Positions 32,343 through 44,058 of a stretch of DNA of 64,000 nucleotides are shown piece by piece (the first letter of the stretch is position 1; the number at the start of each line of letters is the position of its first letter). The notes below the pieces were generated by a model. The model ran no database searches. It was not told where the DNA came from and saw nothing but the letters and a program-made list of their open reading frames with translations. This DNA comes from Blastococcus atacamensis (lineage in GTDB: Bacteria; Actinomycetota; Actinomycetes; Mycobacteriales; Geodermatophilaceae), in assembly GCF_002938425.1 (NCBI RefSeq), contig NZ_POQU01000004.1, forward strand, positions 37,480 through 101,479. Reading direction: 5' to 3'. Position numbers and translations under genes: made by a program.

Positions 32343-32714
32343 GTGGACGCCCCCGCCCGCCTGCGGATGAACCGCACCGCCCTGGTCCCCGTCGGCCTGC
32401 TGGCGCTGTGCGTCGTCCCGCTGGCCTTCGCCGGCCCGTGGCTGCCCGTCCTGCTGCTCGTCCCGGTGGTCGTGGCGCTCTGGGTGCTCCGCACCGGCGT
32501 GGACCTCGACGGCGAGGGCCTCACCGTGCAGGCGCTGCTCGGCCGGCGGCGCCTGCCGTGGACCGACGTCGCCGGGATCCGGGTGGCTCCGCGCGGCGAG
32601 CTGTGGCTGGTCACGAATGCGGGCTCGGAGCTGCGGCTGCCGGTCGTGCGGGCCCGGGACCTCCCGCGCCTCGCCGAGTTCTCCGACGGCCGGATCCGGC
32701 TGTCGGCTCAGTAG
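32343..32714 (+). CDS. Bacterial PH-domain membrane protein (Cfp6-like)
   Basis: A 123-aa protein with two adjacent hydrophobic segments (about residues 13-48) and a bacterial PH domain (GLTVQALLGRRRLPWTDVAGIRV). The mycobacterial relative Cfp6 is next to ilvB as well. Function is unknown. GGGAGGA lies 9 bases before GTG 32343; ATG 32367 is an alternative. Its last 7 bases overlap the convergent dehydrogenase gene. Confidence 0.8.
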   Translation: MDAPARLRMNRTALVPVGLLALCVVPLAFAGPWLPVLLLVPVVVALWVLRTGVDLDGEGLTVQALLGRRRLPWTDVAGIRVAPRGELWLVTNAGSELRLPVVRARDLPRLAEFSDGRIRLSAQ

Positions 32715-33655
32715 TCGCCGACGACGTTCCCCAGCGGCCGGCCGTCCAGCACCCGGGCGATCTGGTCGGTGACCGCGGCGGCGGCCCGTTCGTTGGTGGC
32801 CGGGACGGCGCCGCCGACGTGCGGGGTGATGAGCACCCCCGGCGCCGACCACAGCGGATGCCCCACCGGCAGCGGCTCGGGGTCGGTGACGTCGAGCGCG
32901 GCCCGCAGCCGGCCGCTGGACAGCTCCGCGAGCAGGGCGTCGGTGTCCACGACCACGCCCCGCGCCGCGTTCACCAGCAGGGCGCCGTCCTTCATGGCGC
33001 CGAGGAAGTCGGCGTCCACCATGCCGCGGGTCTCCGAGGTCACCGGGACGACGAGGACCACCACGTCGGCGTCGGGCAGCAGTTCCGGCAGGTCTGCGGT
33101 GGACCGGACGCCGTCCCGGGCGGTGCGGGCGACGTACGTCAGCCGCACGTCGAACCCGGCGAGCATCCGCCCGATCTCCCGGCCGATGTCACCGGCGCCC
33201 ACGACCAGCACGTTCGCCCCCACCAGCGATCCGTGCGTGCCGAACGACCAGCGGCCCACGGCCTGCTCGCCCACGAAGAAGGGGATGCCGCGCAGGGACG
33301 CCAGCACGGCCGTGACCACCCATTCCGCCGTCGAGGGCGTGTGCGCACCCCGTGCGTTGCACAGCACCACGCCCTCGGGCAGCCGGCCGGCGAAGTTCTC
33401 GGCTCCCGCGGTCAGCAGCTGGACGACGCGCAACCGGGGCAGCGCCGCGAAGAAGTCGTGCCCCGGGAGCGCAGCACCGTTCGACCGCGGCACCCACACC
33501 TGGGCCTGCGCCGCCTCCCCGGCCGGCGGACCGTCGGCGGCGTCGACGCGGTGCGCCCGCACGCGCGGGGAGAGCGCCTCGACGGCGGCCCCGATCGCGC
33601 GGGAGGGCACGAGGACGTGCAGGGGCTCGCCGGGTTCCAGGTGCAGGTGCGCCAC
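32708..33655 (-). CDS. D-isomer-specific 2-hydroxyacid dehydrogenase
   Basis: A 315-aa NAD(P)-dependent dehydrogenase of the SerA/GhrA superfamily. The Rossmann loop is VVGAGDIGREIG, and the catalytic Arg (NAARGVVVDTDAL), Glu (DVTDPEPLP) and His (TPHVGGAVP) are all visible. It lacks an ACT domain and is too short to replace the broken serA by simple homology, though a hydroxypyruvate or glyoxylate reductase role is possible. TAGAGT lies 6 bases before GTG 33655, so it is probably leaderless. Confidence 0.88.
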   Translation of the reverse strand: MAHLHLEPGEPLHVLVPSRAIGAAVEALSPRVRAHRVDAADGPPAGEAAQAQVWVPRSNGAALPGHDFFAALPRLRVVQLLTAGAENFAGRLPEGVVLCNARGAHTPSTAEWVVTAVLASLRGIPFFVGEQAVGRWSFGTHGSLVGANVLVVGAGDIGREIGRMLAGFDVRLTYVARTARDGVRSTADLPELLPDADVVVLVVPVTSETRGMVDADFLGAMKDGALLVNAARGVVVDTDALLAELSSGRLRAALDVTDPEPLPVGHPLWSAPGVLITPHVGGAVPATNERAAAAVTDQIARVLDGRPLGNVVGDY

Positions 33656-33661
33656 GCCCGG

Positions 33662-33667
33662 ACTCTA
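33662..33667 (-). promoter_or_regulatory. -10 box of a leaderless promoter for the hydroxyacid dehydrogenase
   Basis: TAGAGT, 6 bases before the GTG start and no Shine-Dalgarno sequence. Confidence 0.5.
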
Positions 33668-33690
33668 GGCGTCGGCCCGGTTCGCGCACG

Positions 33691-33696
33691 TACTGT
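33691..33696 (+). promoter_or_regulatory. -10 box of a leaderless promoter for the lppZ-like gene
   Basis: TACTGT ends 7 bases before GTG 33704, which supports that start over the in-frame GTG at 33695 lying inside the promoter. Confidence 0.5.
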
Positions 33697-33703
33697 GATC
33701 CGG

Positions 33704-34828
33704 GTGGGACGACGGTCGCGGACGGCACGGCTGGTCGCCGCGGCGCTCGGTGTCGCGCTGCTGGCCGGCTGCGGCGACGACGGCTACGAGCCGGTCGGTC
33801 CCTTCCGCCCACTGCCCGAGGGCGCCCCGCCCGAGGTCGGCCGCCCGCCCGAGCAGCTGCCGGGGAGTCCGGCGCAGCCCGGATCGGGCGAGGAGGGCGG
33901 CGACCCCAACGTCGTCGCCTCCGGCCTGACCGTGCCCACCGGCCTGGTCCTGCTCCCCGACGGCTCGGCGATCGTGGGCGAGCGCGAGACCGGGCGGCTC
34001 CTGCAGGTCTTCCCCGACCGCTCGCCGGCCAAGGAGCTGATGACCCTGCCGGGCATCGACACCACCGGTGACGGCGGACTGCTGGGCCTCACCCTCTCCC
34101 CCACGTTCCCCGAGGACGGGCTGCTCTTCGCCTACGTCTCGACCGCGACCGACAACCGGGTGGTCCGCTTCCCGATCGGCGGCACCCCCAACCCGGTGCT
34201 GACCGGCATCCCGCGCGGCGAGGTGGGCAACGGCGGCGGCCTGATGACCGGCGCCGACGGCAGCCTCTACGTCGGCACCGGCGACGCCGGCGATCCCGCC
34301 CTGGCCGCGGATCCGGCCTCGCTGGCCGGCAAGGTGCTGCGCATCGACGTGTTCGGCCGGGCGGTGGGCGGCGCGAGCCCGGTGTTCAGCCGCGGGCACC
34401 GCGATGTCACCGCCCTGTGCCAGGACGAGGAACGCGTGTACGCGACCGACGAGTCGCGGGAGGGGCCCGACGAGCTCGAGGTCGTCACCGACCAGGGCGA
34501 CGCCACCGCACCGCCGCTCGCGACGGTCCTGCCGGAGGAGGGCGGGCTCGGCGGCTGCGCCGCCGCCTTCGGCACCGTCTTCCTGGGCGCGCTCGACGGG
34601 CAGCGGGTGCACGTCCTCACCCTCGACGACGAGGGCGATCCCGTGGAGGACGCGACCGAGGAGGTCCTGGGCGGCCGCTACGGCCGGCTGCGCACCGTGG
34701 TCCTCGACACCGAGGGTGCGCTGTGGGTGACGACGTCGAACAAGGACGGCATCGGGACGCCGGCCGAGGACGACGACAAGGTGCTGCGCATCCGCCCGCC
34801 CGGCGGCCAGCCCGACTCCCCGCTATGA
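33704..34828 (+). CDS. lppZ: Lipoprotein PQQ-type sugar dehydrogenase-like beta-propeller (LppZ-like)
   Basis: A 374-aa exported protein. The signal peptide ends in the lipobox LLAGC with the lipidated cysteine at residue 23. A linker rich in Pro and Gly follows, then a glucose/sorbosone-dehydrogenase propeller (PTGLVLLPDGSAIVGERETG, GDGGLLGLTLSP, DGSLYVGTGDAG). Whether it binds PQQ or oxidises a sugar is unproven. The mycobacterial equivalent between cfp6 and gatB is LppZ, which supports the symbol. It ends convergently with gatB across a long inverted repeat. Confidence 0.82.
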   Translation: MGRRSRTARLVAAALGVALLAGCGDDGYEPVGPFRPLPEGAPPEVGRPPEQLPGSPAQPGSGEEGGDPNVVASGLTVPTGLVLLPDGSAIVGERETGRLLQVFPDRSPAKELMTLPGIDTTGDGGLLGLTLSPTFPEDGLLFAYVSTATDNRVVRFPIGGTPNPVLTGIPRGEVGNGGGLMTGADGSLYVGTGDAGDPALAADPASLAGKVLRIDVFGRAVGGASPVFSRGHRDVTALCQDEERVYATDESREGPDELEVVTDQGDATAPPLATVLPEEGGLGGCAAAFGTVFLGALDGQRVHVLTLDDEGDPVEDATEEVLGGRYGRLRTVVLDTEGALWVTTSNKDGIGTPAEDDDKVLRIRPPGGQPDSPL

Positions 34829-34850
34829 CATTGCGATCCTCCGGATCGCA

Positions 34851-34954
34851 CCGCGGCCAGGAACCGTCCCCCTGCTGAGCTGAGCTGCTGAGTCACGCCT
34901 GCGCGGAACCCTCCGGGCCCCACTCGGCGTGACGGCGTGGCCCGGAGGGTTCCG
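34851..34954. repeat. Intergenic hairpin repeat, family 1, copy B, with a bidirectional terminator
   Basis: Shares its blocks with 16608-16691. The conserved core is flanked by arms 34892-34899 and 34926-34933, which pair perfectly with two compensated changes relative to copy A. In addition, 34904-34919 and 34939-34954 form a perfect 16-base inverted repeat with a 19-base loop, so two alternative folds exist. It sits between convergent lppZ-like and gatB genes. Confidence 0.75.
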
Positions 34955-34957
34955 AAG

Positions 34958-36457
34958 TCAGTTGCTGACCAACCTCTCTTCCAGCATGCGCTTGACCGTG
35001 GCGGCGTCGGCCTTGCCGCGGGTGGTCTTCATGACCGCCCCCACGAGCGCGCCGATGGCCTGAACCTTGCCGCCGCGCACCTTGTCCGCGACGTCGGGGT
35101 TGCCCTCGATGGCCGCCTCGACGGCCGCGACCAGCTCGTCGGAGTCGCCCATGACCGCCAGCCCGCGCGACTCGACCACCGCCGCCGGGTCGCCCTCGCC
35201 GGCGAGCACGCCGTCGAGGGCCTGGCGGGCCAGCTGGTCGTTGACCGTGCCGGCCGCGACCAGCGCGGCCAGCTCGGCGACCTGCTTCGGCGTGACCGCC
35301 AGGTCGGTCAGCTCGACGCCGCTGTCGTTGGCACGACGGGCGAGCTCACCCAGCCACCACTTGCGGGCATCGCCGGGCGACGCACCGGCGGCGACGGTGT
35401 CGCTCACCAGGGCGAGCGCACCGGCGTTGACGATCCACGCCATCTCGGTGTCCGAGAGCCCCCACTCCTCGCGCAGGCGGACCCGGCGGGCGGCGGGCAG
35501 TTCGGGCAGCGCGGCTCGGAGAGCCTCGACCCACTCCTCGTCGGGCGCGATCGGCACCAGGTCGGGCTCGGGGAAGTACCGGTAGTCGGTGGCCTCCTCC
35601 TTGCTCCGCCCTGACGACGTGCTGCCGGAGTCCTCGTGGAAGTGCCGGGTCTCCTGCACCACGCGCTCACCGGCGTCGAGGACGGCGGCCTGGCGGCGCA
35701 TCTCGAAGCGCACCGACCGCTCCACCGAGCGCAGCGAGTTCACGTTCTTCGTCTCGGTCCGGGTGCCCCAGTCGAGGCTGCCGATGGGCGCCAGCGAGGT
35801 GTTGACGTCCGACCGCAGGTTGCCCTGCTCCATCCGCACCTCGGAGACCCCCAGGGCGAGCAGGATCTCGCGGAGCTCGGTGACGTAGGCGCGGGCCACC
35901 TCCGGCGCCTTGGCGCCGGTCCCGGGGATGGGGCGGGTGACGATCTCGACCAGGGGGATCCCGGCGCGGTTGTAGTCCACCAGCGAGTGGTCCGCGCCGT
36001 GGATGCGCCCGGTCGCGCCACCGACGTGCAGGTTCTTGCCGGTGTCCTCCTCGATGTGGACCCGCTCGATCTCCACCCGGTAGGTCTCGCCGTCGAGCTC
36101 GATGTCCAGGTGCCCGGCGGTGCACAGCGGCTCGTCGTACTGGCTGGTCTGGAAGCCCTTGGGGATGTCCGGGTAGAAGTAGTTCTTCCGCGCGAACCGC
36201 GACCAGGAGGCGATCCGGCAGCCCAGGGCGAGGCCGATCCGGATCGTGGACTCGATGGCGGCCTCGTTGACCACCGGGAGCGCGCCGGGCAGACCCAGGC
36301 AGACCGGGCAGGTCTGGGTGTTGGGCTCCGCGCCGAACGTGGTCGAGCAGCCGCAGAACATCTTCGACGCGGTGCCCAGCTCGACGTGGGTCTCCAGGCC
36401 GATGACCGGCTCGTAGCGGGTCAGGACCTCGTCGAGGTCGACCAGGGTGTCGCTCAT
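34958..36457 (-). CDS. gatB: Asp/Glu-tRNA amidotransferase subunit B
   Basis: GatB (499 aa) phosphorylates misacylated Glu-tRNA-Gln or Asp-tRNA-Asn and receives ammonia from GatA. The N-terminal cradle [10 protein letters not shown], zinc-type cysteines ([15 protein letters not shown]) and [16 protein letters not shown] are present, and the C-terminal YqeY-like tail binds tRNA. The ATG overlaps the gatA stop. Together with a single GltX it implies that glutaminyl-tRNA is made by the indirect route. Confidence 0.96.
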   Translation of the reverse strand: MSDTLVDLDEVLTRYEPVIGLETHVELGTASKMFCGCSTTFGAEPNTQTCPVCLGLPGALPVVNEAAIESTIRIGLALGCRIASWSRFARKNYFYPDIPKGFQTSQYDEPLCTAGHLDIELDGETYRVEIERVHIEEDTGKNLHVGGATGRIHGADHSLVDYNRAGIPLVEIVTRPIPGTGAKAPEVARAYVTELREILLALGVSEVRMEQGNLRSDVNTSLAPIGSLDWGTRTETKNVNSLRSVERSVRFEMRRQAAVLDAGERVVQETRHFHEDSGSTSSGRSKEEATDYRYFPEPDLVPIAPDEEWVEALRAALPELPAARRVRLREEWGLSDTEMAWIVNAGALALVSDTVAAGASPGDARKWWLGELARRANDSGVELTDLAVTPKQVAELAALVAAGTVNDQLARQALDGVLAGEGDPAAVVESRGLAVMGDSDELVAAVEAAIEGNPDVADKVRGGKVQAIGALVGAVMKTTRGKADAATVKRMLEERLVSN

Positions 36458-37977
36458 GAGGGGGCGTTCTCCTTCGGGGCGATCCCGGCCAGCAGGGCGT
36501 GCCCGCGGGCGGCGTCCTGCGCGGCCTCGAGAGCGGCGGCCACGCGGTAGCAACGGTCGTCGGCCAGCGCCGGCGCCATGATCTGGAAACCGACCGGCAG
36601 TCCCTCGGACAGGCCGCAGGGAACCGAGATCGCCGGTACGCCCGCGAGGCTGGCCGGGAGCGTGCACAGGTCGGCGGCGTACATGGCGATCGGGTCGTCG
36701 ACGCGGGAGCCGATCGGCCAGGCCACGGTGGGGCTGGTCGGGCTGACCAGCACGTCGACGTCGTCCCAGGCGGTGGTGAAGTCGCGGGTGATCAGGGTCC
36801 GGACCTTCTGCGCCTGCCCGTAGTAGGCGTCGTAGTAGCCGCTGGACAGCGCGTAGGTGCCCAGGATGATCCGGCGCTTCACCTCCGGGCCGAAGCCCTG
36901 CTCGCGGGTCAGGGCCATGACCTCGTCGAGATCGCGGCTTCCGTCGTCGCCGGCCCGCAGGCCGTACCGGACGCCGTCGAAGCGGGCCAAATTGGACGAC
37001 GCCTCGCTCGGGGCGATGAGGTAGTAGGCGGGCAGGGCCAGGTCGAAGGCGGGGCAGGAGATCTGCCGGACCTCCGCGCCCATGCCCTCCAGCAGCGCCA
37101 CCGCCTCGGCCGCGCGCTCCAGCACACCGGGGTCGTAGCCGTCGGTGTGCCCGTCGCCGCCCAGCTCGGTGACGACGCCGACCCGGAGGCCGGCCAGGTC
37201 TCCCTCGGCACCGCGGCGGGCCGACTCGGCCAGCACCGGCACCGGCGAGTCGATGCTCGTGGAGTCCAACGGGTCGTGGCCGGCGACGGCCTCGTGCAGC
37301 AGGGCCGCGTCGAGCACCGTCCGGGTCATCGGACCGGCCTGGTCCAGGCTCGAGGAGAAGGCGATCAGCCCGTAGCGGGAGACCGAGCCGTACGTGGGCT
37401 TGTGGCCCACGAGCCCGGTGAGGGCGGCGGGCTGCCGGATGGAGCCCCCGGTGTCGGTGCCGATCGCCCACGGGGCCAGCCCCGCGGCGACGGCGGCCGA
37501 GGAGCCACCCGAGGAGCCGCCCGGGACCCGGTCGGTGTCCCACGGGTTGCGGGTGACCTTGTAGGCGGAGTTCTCGGTGGACGAGCCCATCGCGAACTCG
37601 TCCATGTTCGTCTTGCCGAGCAGCACCGTGCCGGCGGCCTTGAGCCGGGCGGCCAGGGTCGCGTCGTACGGCGGCCGCCAGCCGTCGAGGATCTTCGAGC
37701 CGCTGGTGGTGCGCACGCCCTCGGTGACGACGACGTCCTTGAGCGCCAGCGGCACGCCGGCCAGCGGGCCCAGCTCGGCGCCCTTCGCGCGGGCGGCGTC
37801 GATCGACTCGGCGGACGCGAGCGCGGCCTCGGCGTCGACGTGCAGGTAGGCGCCGATGGTGTCGTCGTCGGCGGCGATCCGGTCCAGGTAGGCGCGGGTG
37901 ACCTCGACGGAGCTCAGCTCGCCGGACTGCAGCGCGCTGGAGAGGTCGGCGGCGCTGCTGCTCGTGACGTCGCTCAC
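36454..37977 (-). CDS. gatA: Asp/Glu-tRNA amidotransferase subunit A
   Basis: GatA (507 aa) is the amidase that releases ammonia from glutamine. The Ser-cisSer-Lys triad is seen in LALKDVV (Lys), and in the glycine/serine-rich [15 protein letters not shown] and [12 protein letters not shown] segments. The start GTG overlaps the gatC stop as GTGA, and its stop overlaps gatB as ATGA, so gatC-gatA-gatB are one coupled unit. Confidence 0.96.
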   Translation of the reverse strand: MSDVTSSSAADLSSALQSGELSSVEVTRAYLDRIAADDDTIGAYLHVDAEAALASAESIDAARAKGAELGPLAGVPLALKDVVVTEGVRTTSGSKILDGWRPPYDATLAARLKAAGTVLLGKTNMDEFAMGSSTENSAYKVTRNPWDTDRVPGGSSGGSSAAVAAGLAPWAIGTDTGGSIRQPAALTGLVGHKPTYGSVSRYGLIAFSSSLDQAGPMTRTVLDAALLHEAVAGHDPLDSTSIDSPVPVLAESARRGAEGDLAGLRVGVVTELGGDGHTDGYDPGVLERAAEAVALLEGMGAEVRQISCPAFDLALPAYYLIAPSEASSNLARFDGVRYGLRAGDDGSRDLDEVMALTREQGFGPEVKRRIILGTYALSSGYYDAYYGQAQKVRTLITRDFTTAWDDVDVLVSPTSPTVAWPIGSRVDDPIAMYAADLCTLPASLAGVPAISVPCGLSEGLPVGFQIMAPALADDRCYRVAAALEAAQDAARGHALLAGIAPKENAPS

Positions 37978-38291
37978 GCCTCCTCCCCCAGGATGCGCGG
38001 CACGCGGAACCGATCGTCCTCGGCGGCCGGGGCGCCGGCCAGGACGACGTCGCGGGGCAGGCTGGGGCGTACGACGTCGGGCCGCATGACGTTGGTCATC
38101 GGCACCGCGTGGGTGGTGGGGGTGACGTCGGTGACGTCGGCCTTGCCCACCTGGGCGACGGCGTCCAGCACGGCGGCGAGCTGACCGGCGAAGAGGTCCA
38201 GCTCCTCGTCGCTCACCGCCAGCCGGGACAGGTGCGCCAGGTGCGCCACCTCGTCGCGGGTCAGTTGGCCCTTCGGGGAGGGGGTGCTCAT
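37974..38291 (-). CDS. gatC: Asp/Glu-tRNA amidotransferase subunit C
   Basis: GatC (105 aa) is the small belt subunit that stabilises GatA-Gat[23 protein letters not shown] at the N-terminus and [11 protein letters not shown] at the C-terminus are typical. ATG 38291 is chosen because the family starts there; the longer frame to 38432 runs over a promoter-like region. It is the first gene of the gat operon. Confidence 0.93.
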   Translation of the reverse strand: MSTPSPKGQLTRDEVAHLAHLSRLAVSDEELDLFAGQLAAVLDAVAQVGKADVTDVTPTTHAVPMTNVMRPDVVRPSLPRDVVLAGAPAAEDDRFRVPRILGEEA

Positions 38292-38430
38292 GCTGCGGTG
38301 GAACTCCACTTCGGCGATGCCCGGCGGCCCGCTCTCGGGCCGGGACGTGACCGGATCACTGTACGTGGGGCCCATTCGGGCCTGACCAGCGTGAGAGGCT
38401 GCCCCGGACCGCGATCGACGGAGATCGAAC

Positions 38431-38485
38431 AAGGACCCCCTGCCCCCGGCACTGGCGCGCTCGCACCGGGGCCCTGCAGGGGGCC
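38431..38485. repeat. Intergenic hairpin repeat, family 2, copy C
   Basis: AAGGACCCCCTGCCCCC ... GCAGGGGG, with outer arms 38436-38443 and 38476-38483 perfectly paired. It shares its block order with 54809-54865 and 63892-63946. It lies in the divergent interval before the ACT-domain gene, so here it is not placed as a terminator. Confidence 0.65.
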
Positions 38486-38508
38486 GACGTACGGCCCCCG
38501 GAGGAACC

Positions 38509-39183
38509 GTGTCCTATCTCCTGCGCCTCGTGGTGCCCGACCGTCCCGGTGCGCTCGGCGCCGTGGCCACCGCGCTCGGTGCCGCCGGCATCGACATCGT
38601 CTCCCTGGACGTCCTCGAACGCGGCAACGGCATCGCCGTGGACGACGTCGTCGTCGACCTGCCCGGGGACCGGCTGCCCGACAGCCTGATCACCGTGGTG
38701 CAGGCCGTCGAGGGGGTGCAGGTGGAGTCGCTGCGGCCCTTCGCGGGTCCGCTGGACACCCACCGCGAACTGGACCTGCTCGACGCCCTCGCCCGCGGGA
38801 ACCACGCACCGACCGGTCTGCTCACCGAGGAGCTGCCGCGGGTGTTCCACAGCGGCTGGGCGGTCATCCTCGAGGGCTCCGCGCAGCCGGCCCCGCTGCC
38901 CGCGTCCGCGGTGCTCGCCGCGTCCGACGCGGCGCCCGCCTTCACCGGCCTCACCCTGCCGTGGCTGCCCCTGACGGGTCCGCGACTGCTACCCAGCGAC
39001 GGATCGTGGCTTCCCGAGCGCTGGCAGGAGATGGCCCTGGAGATGATGGCCGTGCCCTACGGCAGCACCGGCGCGCTGGTGCTCGGACGCTCCGGCGGTC
39101 CCGCCTTCCGGCGCTCCGAGCTGCTGCGCCTGGCGCACCTCACCGGCATCGCGGCGACGGTGGCGCAGCTCCCGCCGGCCTGA
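38509..39183 (+). CDS. ACT-domain protein
   Basis: A 224-aa protein with an N-terminal ACT domain (about residues 3-75, YLLRLVVPDRPGALGAVATA and AAGIDIVSLDVLE). A second part of about 120 residues is one I do not recognise, though it contains a GAF-like segment. ACT domains bind amino acids, so a regulatory role is likely, but the target is unknown. The mycobacterial counterpart lies between gatC and ligA, as here. GGAGGAACC precedes GTG 38509. Confidence 0.8.
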   Translation: MSYLLRLVVPDRPGALGAVATALGAAGIDIVSLDVLERGNGIAVDDVVVDLPGDRLPDSLITVVQAVEGVQVESLRPFAGPLDTHRELDLLDALARGNHAPTGLLTEELPRVFHSGWAVILEGSAQPAPLPASAVLAASDAAPAFTGLTLPWLPLTGPRLLPSDGSWLPERWQEMALEMMAVPYGSTGALVLGRSGGPAFRRSELLRLAHLTGIAATVAQLPPA

Positions 39184-39207
39184 GCCCGGCACTCTCCGGG
39201 TCCAGCA

Positions 39208-39258
39208 GTGTGCGCGGATGCGCAGTTGTGGCCCGGTTGATTGCGCATCCGCGCACAC
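39208..39258. terminator. Perfect 17-base inverted repeat between convergent ACT and ligA genes
   Basis: Arms 39208-39224 and 39242-39258 match without error around a 17-base loop. It fills the interval between the two stop codons. The loop begins GTTGTGG, similar to the loop of the 4991-5047 hairpin, which suggests a related element. Confidence 0.7.
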
Positions 39259-39273
39259 GGTGGCTGGAGTGGG

Positions 39274-41907
<2,634 letters not shown>

Positions 41908-42918
41908 CTACTCCGGCAGGAGGTACTTCGCCGCCTCCCGCACGTGCCGCATGGCGGTCCGGGCGTAGCCAGGGGTCGCACCGGCCAGGCCGCACGACGG
42001 GGTGAGGGTCACCGCCTGCGGGAGCTGCTCGGCGGCGAAGCCGAGCTCACGCCACCACGCCTGCACCCGTGAGGCGCTGGCCTTCGGGGCAGGCAGCGAG
42101 GTGTCGGTGCCGGGCACGACACCGGCCAGCAGGTGGACGCCGGCCTCGACGGCCTCGCCCACCGCGTCGAGGTCCTGCACGAGGCTGAGATCGAAGGAGA
42201 GCCCCGCCGCCCCCGCGGCGCGGAAGAGCCCCAGAGGCATGCGCCGGGCGCAGCAGTGCACGACGACGGGGCGAGGCAGCGCCCGGACGACCGCCGCCAG
42301 CTCCTGCTCGACGACGTCCTCCGGGATCGCGGCGAGCTTGCCGAAACCGCTGGCGGTGGGCAGTCCGCCGATGATCACCGCGGGGACCGAGGGCTCGTCG
42401 AGCTGGACGACGATCTCCGCACCCGGCACCCGCGCCTGCACCTCGGCGACGTGCGCCGCCAGGCCCTCGGCCAGCGACTGCCCCAGGTCGCGACGGGCGC
42501 CCGGGTCGGTGACGGCACGGTCGCCGCGGGTGCGCTCCAGACCGGCGGCCAGCGTCCACGGGCCGGCGGCCTGGACCTTGAACGGGCCGGTCCAGCCGTC
42601 CGCGACGTCGTGCAGCACGTCGAGGTCGCGGGCCAGGAACTCCTCGGCCCGCTGCTGGTCGATGCCGGCCCGCGGCACGAGCCGCCAGCCGGCCGGGGTC
42701 AGGTCGAACGACAGGTCCACGAGCAGGGCGGCGCTGCGGCCCAGCAGATCGGCGCCGGCCCCCCGCCCCGGCAGCTCGGGGAGGTGGGCGAACCCCGGCA
42801 GCTCCCCCACGACGGTGCGCAGCGCCTCGGCGGGGTCGGTCCCGGGGAGCGATCCGATCCCGGTCGCGGGCCCCCAGAGGGTGGGAGCCGGCCTCGGGTC
42901 GGAATTCTCGGAGCTCAC
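41908..42918 (-). CDS. Cobalamin-independent methionine synthase-like (MetE C-terminal/UROD fold) protein
   Basis: A 336-aa single-domain protein related to the catalytic half of MetE. The zinc ligands seem kept: HCC in VVVHCCARRM and the late cysteine in LTPSCGLAG. The N-terminal folate-binding half of MetE is missing, so the methyl donor may differ (core-MetE type) or the enzyme may do another zinc-thiol reaction. A relative sits near ligA and mnmA in mycobacteria too. A TAGCGT box lies 7 bases before GTG 42918. Confidence 0.8.
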   Translation of the reverse strand: MSSENSDPRPAPTLWGPATGIGSLPGTDPAEALRTVVGELPGFAHLPELPGRGAGADLLGRSAALLVDLSFDLTPAGWRLVPRAGIDQQRAEEFLARDLDVLHDVADGWTGPFKVQAAGPWTLAAGLERTRGDRAVTDPGARRDLGQSLAEGLAAHVAEVQARVPGAEIVVQLDEPSVPAVIIGGLPTASGFGKLAAIPEDVVEQELAAVVRALPRPVVVHCCARRMPLGLFRAAGAAGLSFDLSLVQDLDAVGEAVEAGVHLLAGVVPGTDTSLPAPKASASRVQAWWRELGFAAEQLPQAVTLTPSCGLAGATPGYARTAMRHVREAAKYLLPE

Positions 42919-42925
42919 GGCGACG

Positions 42926-42931
42926 ACGCTA
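42926..42931 (-). promoter_or_regulatory. -10 box of a leaderless promoter for the MetE-like gene
   Basis: TAGCGT, 7 bases before GTG 42918. It lies in the 42-base gap after the mnmA stop. Confidence 0.45.
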
Positions 42932-42960
42932 GTCGCCGGCCGCCGCGGCCCCGTCCGGGG

Positions 42961-44058
42961 TCAGCGCCGGACGGTTCCCTGCCGTCGGGCCGACGTCCGG
43001 ATCGCGGCCTGCCCGACGACGCGGTCACCGCGCTCGGCGTCGGGCTCGTACAGGACCGCGGACTGCCCGGCGGCCACCCCGCGCTGCACCTCGTCCAGCC
43101 CGATGAGCAGCCCGCCGTCGTCGCCGCCGGTGACCTCGCAGCCCACCGGCGCACCGTGCGCCCGCAGCTGGACCTGCGCCCGGAAGGGCAGCGCCGGCGC
43201 CTCTGCGGTCCACGTCGGGGCGGCGGTCGAGATCTGGTCGACGCCGGCGAGGTCTGCGGTGCCGATGGTGACCGTGCGCGTCACCGGCTCGATGCCCAGG
43301 ACGTAGCGCGGCTGCTGGTCCCCGACACTGACGCCGAGGCCGCGCCGCTGGCCGACGGTGAACCCGTACGTGCCGTCGTGCTCGCCCACCGTCGCCCCGG
43401 TCGCGGCGTCGACGAGCGGGCCGGGCCGGCTGCCCAGCTTCCGCGTGAGGAAGCCGCGGGTGTCGCCGTCGGGGATGAAGCAGATGTCGTGCGAGTCGGC
43501 CTTGGTCGCGACGGCGAACCCGCGCTCGGCCGCGATCTCCCGCACCCGGTCCTTGGTCATCCCGCCGAGCGGGAACATCGCGGAGGCCAGCTGCTCAGGG
43601 GTGAGCACGCCCAGCACGTAGGACTGGTCCTTGCCTGCGTCCACGGAGCGGCGCAGCTCGCCGTCGGCCAGCCGCGCGTGGTGGCCGGTGACCACGGCGT
43701 CGAATCCGAGCGCGCGGGCACGGTCGAGCACGGCGGAGAACTTGATCTTCTCGTTGCAGCGCAGGCACGGGTTGGGCGTGCGCCCGGCGGCGTACTCGGC
43801 CACGAAGTCGTCGACGACGTCCTCGCGGAAGCGGTCGGCCATGTCCCAGACGTAGAACGGGATGCCCAGCTCGTCGGCGACCCGGCGGGCGTCGTGCGCA
43901 TCCTCGACGCTGCAGCACCCCCGCGCGCCGCTGCGCAGCGTCTGCCGGTCCGGGGACAGCGCGAGGTGCACACCGGTGACGTCGTGGCCCGCGTCGACGG
44001 CCAGCGCCGCCGCCACCGCGGAGTCCACTCCGCCGCTCATCGCCGCCAGGACGCGCAT
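42961..44058 (-). CDS. mnmA: tRNA-specific 2-thiouridylase
   Basis: MnmA (365 aa) adds sulfur to wobble uridine 34 of Lys, Glu and Gln tRNAs. The PP-loop SGGVDS is at residues 8-13, and the catalytic cysteines are C98 in NPCLRCN and C193 in [10 protein letters not shown]. The start ATG overlaps the cysteine desulfurase stop (TGATG), coupling it to its sulfur donor. Confidence 0.95.
   Translation of the reverse strand: MRVLAAMSGGVDSAVAAALAVDAGHDVTGVHLALSPDRQTLRSGARGCCSVEDAHDARRVADELGIPFYVWDMADRFREDVVDDFVAEYAAGRTPNPCLRCNEKIKFSAVLDRARALGFDAVVTGHHARLADGELRRSVDAGKDQSYVLGVLTPEQLASAMFPLGGMTKDRVREIAAERGFAVATKADSHDICFIPDGDTRGFLTRKLGSRPGPLVDAATGATVGEHDGTYGFTVGQRRGLGVSVGDQQPRYVLGIEPVTRTVTIGTADLAGVDQISTAAPTWTAEAPALPFRAQVQLRAHGAPVGCEVTGGDDGGLLIGLDEVQRGVAAGQSAVLYEPDAERGDRVVGQAAIRTSARRQGTVRR

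Noticed and set aside
32708..33655. Hydroxyacid dehydrogenase as a replacement for the broken serA
   Set aside because: It lacks the ACT domain and intervening domain, and nothing in context ties it to serine synthesis. The idea stays speculative.
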